A DNA stretch of 9,365 bases from Treponema sp. UBA4326. GTDB taxonomy: Bacteria; Spirochaetota; Spirochaetia; Treponematales; Treponemataceae. Below the pieces are notes generated by a model, which worked only from the letters and a program-made list of their open reading frames with translations, was not told the DNA's origin and did no database searches. Shown piece after piece: positions 5,691 to 9,365 of the stretch (its first letter is position 1; the number at the start of each line of letters is the position of its first letter). The position numbers were made by a program, and so were the translations under genes. The stretch is from the NCBI GenBank assembly GCA_002393835.1, contig DGTW01000257.1:1-9365 (forward strand), read 5' to 3'.

Positions 5691-6473
5691 TTCCTTAACG
5701 AACCACTTATAAATCGAATCAACCCGCGCATTGAATGAATCTATCATCTTTTCTTCGAGGAAAGAAACCCGCGGATAGTAGGCCTGAACAATCAGATAAA
5801 CCAGGAAATACTCTCCCTCATCGATTACCACGAGATTTATCTTTATGTTGTGGGGTTTTGCCGCCGTTATAAAAGCAAATTTCAGCGACTCGAAGTTGTC
5901 GAAACATACGCTCACTTCATTTTCACGCTGCAGGTAAGAGAGCGAATAATAGCACTTTCCGAAGGAGTTGTCGTCCTGCATACAGTAGAGCGTTTTTCCG
6001 TCAGCACTGCCTTCGGTGTCGTCAGGAATCCGAGTCTTATCCTCCGGGGAAGCCACAAGATAAGCCTCGTGATAAAGAGTTTCCCATTTTTTGTGGCGGT
6101 TCGAGTAATACTCAGTACCCTTCATTGTTGAAATAGAACGGATTACTTTTGACACATCCTCGATAGAAAGATTTTTCTCACTAGAATTGTCTCCCTGAGA
6201 TTCTTCCTTACTACCGATAGTTTTCTTATCAAGATAAAAGAGTTTTTCGCTTGTAAGACGAGGTTTCTCTTCATTGTCCCAATGACTTACTGCCAGCTTG
6301 GAAAGTTCTGTATTCGGAACTAACGATAGTTTGACTTCTTCATCATTCAAAAATTCATTATGCATCTCTCCGGCTTCTTTTACCTTTTCCAGAATTTCTG
6401 GTGAGACTGACTGAGCGAAAAGGGCCGGAAGAGTTAGCGTCATTGCGGCAATAAATGTAAAAATTTTCTTCAT
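5679..6473 (-). CDS. Exported protein of unknown function (possibly DUF6675-like)
   Basis: The 264-residue protein starts with a clear signal peptide (Met-Lys-Lys, hydrophobic stretch, LPALFA with probable cleavage after Ala20 before Gln21), so it is periplasmic or secreted. No catalytic motif is recognised. The mature part has an acidic, low-complexity stretch (about 85-105), then ISTMKGTEYYS (about 115-125) and WETLYHEAYLV (about 131-141). Three cysteines lie in the central part, and a hydrophobic strand-like region follows (YFLVYLIVQAYYP). The pattern recalls a spirochete-restricted family of unknown function (DUF6675), but I am not certain. AAGGA (6480-6484) precedes the ATG by 6 nt. The strong terminator upstream (6527-6548) separates it from jag, so it needs its own promoter in the 6474-6520 stretch; AT-rich TTAATATTAA at 6483-6492 could be part of that. 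Its stop codon lies in the foldback element. Confidence 0.75.
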   Translation of the reverse strand: MKKIFTFIAAMTLTLPALFAQSVSPEILEKVKEAGEMHNEFLNDEEVKLSLVPNTELSKLAVSHWDNEEKPRLTSEKLFYLDKKTIGSKEESQGDNSSEKNLSIEDVSKVIRSISTMKGTEYYSNRHKKWETLYHEAYLVASPEDKTRIPDDTEGSADGKTLYCMQDDNSFGKCYYSLSYLQRENEVSVCFDNFESLKFAFITAAKPHNIKINLVVIDEGEYFLVYLIVQAYYPRVSFLEEKMIDSFNARVDSIYKWFVKEMGD

Positions 6474-6517
6474 AATAAATCCTTAATATTAAAACGAGCA
6501 GCATTCACGCTTGTTAC

Positions 6518-6549
6518 AAAAAATATGCCCCACAAAAAGCTGTGGGGCA
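6518..6549 (-). terminator. Rho-independent terminator of the yidC-jag transcription unit
   Basis: On the minus strand GCCCCACA (6541-6548) pairs perfectly with TGTGGGGC (6527-6534) around a 6-nt loop. An extra A-T pair closes the base, and the stem is followed by an ATATTTTTTG tract. It lies about 22 bp past the jag stop and closes the block coming from yidD. Confidence 0.93.
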
Positions 6550-6570
6550 AAAGCAAACAATAAAAATCTA

Positions 6571-7275
6571 TTAGTAGTTGCCTTTGTAAATTACGCGAAC
6601 CTGTTTGTAGAGGCCTTCGCCTTCGCTCTTTGTCTCGATGTCAGAGAAATCGTTGAGAGTTGTGTGAATCAAGCGTCTCTCAAAAGGATTCATCGGCTCA
6701 AGAAGGATTGAAGTTCTCTTTGTGCGAACTTTGTCAGCAGTTGTATAAGCCAGGTGAACAAGATTCTCCTCGCGGCGGACACGGTAATTCTCTGTGTCGA
6801 GGATTACGCGGACATCTTCACGGCCCAGGTGACCTGCATAAACATTTGCCAAAAGCTGGAGGGCGTCGAGGTTCTTACCCTTGCGACCAATAAGGATTGA
6901 AGAGCTTTCTGAAGAAAGTTTAAGTCCGATTTTCTTTTCTTCACGGAACATGATTTCAACGCCTGCTTCATAGCCCATCTTTGCGATGACATCAGAAACA
7001 AACTGAACAAGCTTCTGCTCAAACTCATCCTGCGGGATCGGATTTCCCATAACCCGTTTTGCAGTCTCAGAAGGTGAGTCATTGTCGTCGTCGTATTTTA
7101 CGCCAGGTGTTGCCTCATCAGTGTGAACACGGATTTTAACATAGCCAGATTTGAACAATGTTTTTTTCTGAACTTCAATGATTTCAACATCAAACTGGTC
7201 GCTTTCAAGACCAAGTTCGATTGTTGCCTTTTCAATTGCGTCTTTTTCTGTTTTTCCTTCAAACTCGTAAGTCAT
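6571..7275 (-). CDS. jag: Jag/KhpB (EloR) RNA-binding protein
   Basis: The 234-residue protein has the three standard parts. A Jag_N domain (about 1-50) has EGKTEKDAIEKA and VEIIEV. A type II KH domain (about 82-160) carries the GxxG loop as GRKG at 130-133. An R3H domain (about 165-232) has the R-x3-H motif at Arg200-His204 within ERRLIH. KhpB binds RNA, often with KhpA, and in other bacteria affects cell division and cell elongation. Its gene is widely found just after yidC, as here (26-bp gap), so the two are almost surely co-transcribed. AAAGGAGA (7284-7291) is a strong ribosome site 8 nt before the ATG. Length and domain order are normal. A terminator follows directly, making jag the last gene of the unit. 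Confidence 0.95.
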   Translation of the reverse strand: MTYEFEGKTEKDAIEKATIELGLESDQFDVEIIEVQKKTLFKSGYVKIRVHTDEATPGVKYDDDNDSPSETAKRVMGNPIPQDEFEQKLVQFVSDVIAKMGYEAGVEIMFREEKKIGLKLSSESSSILIGRKGKNLDALQLLANVYAGHLGREDVRVILDTENYRVRREENLVHLAYTTADKVRTKRTSILLEPMNPFERRLIHTTLNDFSDIETKSEGEGLYKQVRVIYKGNY

Positions 7276-7301
7276 TTTATTTATCTCCTTTAGTTTACTA
7301 A

Positions 7302-9167
7302 CTATCGTTTGTTTTTTGATTTTTTCTCAACCAGCTTAAGTTTCGGCTCGTCTTTCTTGTTTTTCATCATTTTGTTGATGACAATCTGCTGTCCAAGCTG
7401 GAAAATGTTTGAAACCGTCCAGTAAAGGAGCAGACCTGCCGGAGCATTGTAGAAGAGGAAGAAGAACATAATCGGCATACCGTACATCATCATCTTCATC
7501 TGATTAGAATTTGCGCCTGCAGTTCCACCGTTTCCAGTGATTTTTCCAAACAAAAGCTGAGAAATTACATAAATAACCGGCAAGATTCGAATCTGATTCC
7601 AGCCAAGGAATGGCAAACCGTGCTCAAACACAGGACCAACACGATCTCCCTGAGAAAGGTCGTCAATCCATCCGCTGATGAAAGAAGCTCCACGGAACTC
7701 AAAGTAGTTGTTGAAAAGATTGTACATTGCGAACAAGATTACGAACTGGAAAATCATTGGCAGACAACCGCTCATCGGGTTGTAACCGATTTCTTTGTAC
7801 ATTTTTGCAGTTTCCATCTGCAATTTCTGAGGATCACCCTTGTATTTTGCCTGAAGCTCCTGCATTTTTGGCTGGAACTTCTGCATTTTCTGGGTACCTT
7901 CGAGACTCTTCTTTGTGATTGGGAAAAGAGCCATCTTCAGGATAATCGTAACGATGATGATTGAAACGCCCCAGTTATGAACGACCTTGTTTACATTCTC
8001 AAGAAGGAACTTAAGGATAACTTCGAGCCAGTAGAGGAAGCCTGAAGTCTGCAAGCTCTCGTTAAAGTGAACCCCGCTCAAGCCCCATTCATTTTTGTCC
8101 TCAGAGACATAATTCTTAAGCTCTGATTCATTTCGTGGACCAGCGTAGATATAATAACTATCGTTAGTTTCTTTTGAGTTGGTTGACTTTCGAGTCATTT
8201 TGACCTGAGCATTAGTAGACTCGCCAACTTCAATCTCAGAGTTGTAAACGACCGTGCTAGACATTGAATTCTTGTCCTCTGGGTAAACGATGAATTCAAA
8301 GTATTTTCCGGCCATGGCAGTCCAAACCCAGTCACGCTCGTAATTCTTTGTCTGCTTGTTGCCCAGGCGGGTCTTTTTTACTTTTTCGCCGTTGAAAGAA
8401 ACAAGCTCCCGGTATTCGTAGCGATCCATTTTCGGATTGAATTTCGGGCCGACCTGTGGGGCAGTGCGCAATGTGTAAGCAGCTCCGCCAACATCAAGGC
8501 CCTTGAAATTCTCGTCGCCGTCAATTGTGATGTCAAGTTTGAAAGTGTAGTCGTTCGGCTTGAAAGTATATTTTTTTACAAGAGTGAATTCACTTGTGCT
8601 GCCGTCCGCATTTTTTGAGGTGAACTTTTTGAAGAATCCGATTGAATAGTCATCAAGTTTTTTTGCCGTGAAAATGTCATTGATGATTGGGCGGTTAGCT
8701 CCGCCAAGGGAAAGACCAAATGCACGGTTTTTGTCTGAAAGATTTTCGATAAGCTCGACACCTTTACCAGTGTCAGCATCACGGTTTTTGAGGGTGCCAC
8801 GGTCATCTTTTTCTATAAGCTCGTAGCTGATAATATCACCGCCACGGTTAGTGAATGTGACGGCAACTTTGTTTGTAGTGATTGTAAATTTTTCTTCAGT
8901 AAGATTTTCAGAAGATTCACCAGCTGCAGATTTGTCTGAAGATACAACGATACTTTCAGATTCCGTAGAACCAGCAGAATCCGAACCAAGAGCCTGATTC
9001 TGCACCTCAGATGCGTTCTCAGGATTTTCGCTTGAAGCAGCTTCGGTTTTCTGCTCTTCGTTTTGAGCCTGATTTTTCTGGGGCGGGAAGAGGAAAGTCT
9101 GTGCCGCAAAAAAACCGACCAAAACAACAGTAGAAAGGCCGATAGCCCATACAGTGTTTTTTTCCAT
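7302..9167 (-). CDS. yidC: Membrane protein insertase YidC (Oxa1 family), Gram-negative type
   Basis: YidC inserts and folds inner-membrane proteins, alone or with SecYEG. From the chosen start the protein has 621 residues. TM1 is at about 6-26, followed by a Gln/Glu/Ser-rich linker and a large periplasmic beta-sandwich domain (about 88-368). The Oxa1/60KD_IMP core has TM2 at about 398-417, a basic coiled cytoplasmic hairpin (KMQKFQPKMQELQAKY, about 427-442), NPMSGCLPM (463-471), and further membrane helices near 469-485, 527-541 and 561-590. The tail is Lys-rich. The TM2 position normally held by the groove arginine is Lys411 here (IIILK-type context: VTIILKMALFPIT). The ATG at 9165-9167 is preferred over one seven codons upstream (9186-9188), because AGGATG at 9175-9180 suits it and the N-terminus MEKNTVWAI is family-like. 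yidD lies upstream and jag downstream. Confidence 0.96.
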   Translation of the reverse strand: MEKNTVWAIGLSTVVLVGFFAAQTFLFPPQKNQAQNEEQKTEAASSENPENASEVQNQALGSDSAGSTESESIVVSSDKSAAGESSENLTEEKFTITTNKVAVTFTNRGGDIISYELIEKDDRGTLKNRDADTGKGVELIENLSDKNRAFGLSLGGANRPIINDIFTAKKLDDYSIGFFKKFTSKNADGSTSEFTLVKKYTFKPNDYTFKLDITIDGDENFKGLDVGGAAYTLRTAPQVGPKFNPKMDRYEYRELVSFNGEKVKKTRLGNKQTKNYERDWVWTAMAGKYFEFIVYPEDKNSMSSTVVYNSEIEVGESTNAQVKMTRKSTNSKETNDSYYIYAGPRNESELKNYVSEDKNEWGLSGVHFNESLQTSGFLYWLEVILKFLLENVNKVVHNWGVSIIIVTIILKMALFPITKKSLEGTQKMQKFQPKMQELQAKYKGDPQKLQMETAKMYKEIGYNPMSGCLPMIFQFVILFAMYNLFNNYFEFRGASFISGWIDDLSQGDRVGPVFEHGLPFLGWNQIRILPVIYVISQLLFGKITGNGGTAGANSNQMKMMMYGMPIMFFFLFYNAPAGLLLYWTVSNIFQLGQQIVINKMMKNKKDEPKLKLVEKKSKNKR

Positions 9168-9174
9168 TTTTAAA

Positions 9175-9180
9175 CATCCT
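9175..9180 (-). promoter_or_regulatory. Ribosome binding site that selects the yidC start
   Basis: The minus strand reads AGGATG; its AGGA (9177-9180) lies 9 nt before ATG 9165-9167. The in-frame ATG at 9186-9188 is upstream of this site and has no purine-rich site of its own, so the shorter YidC is favoured. Confidence 0.65.
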
Positions 9181-9182
9181 AA

Positions 9183-9197
9183 TGCCAATTAATGGCA
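9183..9197. repeat. Small palindrome in the yidD-yidC spacer
   Basis: TGCCA (9183-9187) and TGGCA (9193-9197) are reverse complements around ATTAA. It lies in the 51-bp gap between the yidD stop and the yidC start, just upstream of the yidC ribosome site. It is too short to be a terminator and its function is unknown. Confidence 0.4.
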
Positions 9198-9218
9198 GTA
9201 ATTTTCGCTGTTAAAATT

Positions 9219-9365
9219 TTACGGAACCGGATCGTATCCGCCAGGGTGAAAAGGGGAGCATTTTATAATCCGTTTTGTTGAAAGGTACATTCCTTTGACA
9301 GGGCCATGTTTTTGCAAGGCTTCCAAAGCATAGGCCGAGCATGAAGGATAAAACCTGCAGCAAGG
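9219..9365 (-). CDS. yidD: Membrane protein insertion efficiency factor YidD, C-terminal part; truncated by window edge
   Basis: The frame entering at base 9365 gives 48 residues ending in TAA at 9219-9221. The family signature is plain: [16 protein letters not shown], then [29 protein letters not shown]. YidD is a small membrane-associated protein, usually about 70-90 residues, that supports YidC-dependent insertion; its conserved cysteines (three in this part) and the HPGGYDPVP end are typical. The start lies beyond the window. Its position immediately before yidC is the standard rpmH-rnpA-yidD-yidC order, so rnpA and rpmH are expected just outside. It was identified by translating the minus strand directly. 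Confidence 0.95.
   Translation of the reverse strand, partial: PCCRFYPSCSAYALEALQKHGPVKGMYLSTKRIIKCSPFHPGGYDPVP

Noticed and set aside
5543..5731. 62-codon frame across the foldback and the end of the exported-protein gene
   Set aside because: It lies mostly in inverted-repeat DNA, overlaps a better gene in another frame, and has no family features.
6660..6893. 77-codon plus-strand frame opposite jag
   Set aside because: It is antisense to the conserved KH and R3H domains and has no independent coding evidence.
9168..9188. YidC start seven codons further upstream
   Set aside because: The extra residues MALGCLK are not family-like and the only good ribosome site lies inside this extension, serving the downstream ATG.

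Overview
The window most likely comes from a host-associated or gut/rumen Treponema (Spirochaetota). Three things suggest this. A minus-strand yidD-yidC-jag block has a proteobacterial-type YidC with a large periplasmic domain. A lipoprotein joins a cyclophilin to an FKBP, an architecture reported for Treponema denticola. The lipobox is loose in the way typical of spirochetes. The uronate isomerase also fits a pectin or uronate user. Genus is an inference; no rRNA is present.

Layout. Bases 1-338 hold the 3' end of uxaC (+). Bases 339-491 are a repeat-rich spacer that contains a synonymously recoded copy of the last eight uxaC codons and two hairpins. Bases 492-1202 (-) encode a CmpB-type (DUF1113) membrane protein. 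Bases 1231-1359 hold two tandem 63-bp hairpin units. Bases 1381-3093 (-) encode an orphan D12-class adenine methyltransferase with a long C-terminal extension. After a 66-bp divergent spacer with two small palindromes, bases 3160-4359 (+) encode an AT-rich Lnb/DUF4105-like membrane protein that has lost both signature residues. Converging on it with a 2-bp gap is a cyclophilin-FKBP lipoprotein (4362-5393, -), whose terminator lies inside the neighbour's coding sequence. Bases 5442-5690 form a 249-bp nested foldback that runs into the stop codon of an exported protein of unknown function (5679-6473, -). A strong terminator (6527-6548) closes the jag-yidC-yidD unit (6571 to the right edge).

How the genes fit together. 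The right part is core envelope machinery: YidC inserts membrane proteins, Jag/KhpB is an RNA-binding partner encoded with it, and YidD assists insertion. The PPIase lipoprotein would help fold exported proteins. The middle part (about 1230-4360) is visibly more AT-rich and looks like an accessory insertion: an unpartnered DNA methyltransferase, a degenerate DUF4105 protein, tandem hairpins, and a dense cluster of the 8-mer AACGAACG that runs through both genes and spacers. The observations most worth following up are the recoded uxaC tail, the long foldback, the covarying tandem hairpins with their interspersed motif, and the apparent DUF4105 pseudoenzyme.
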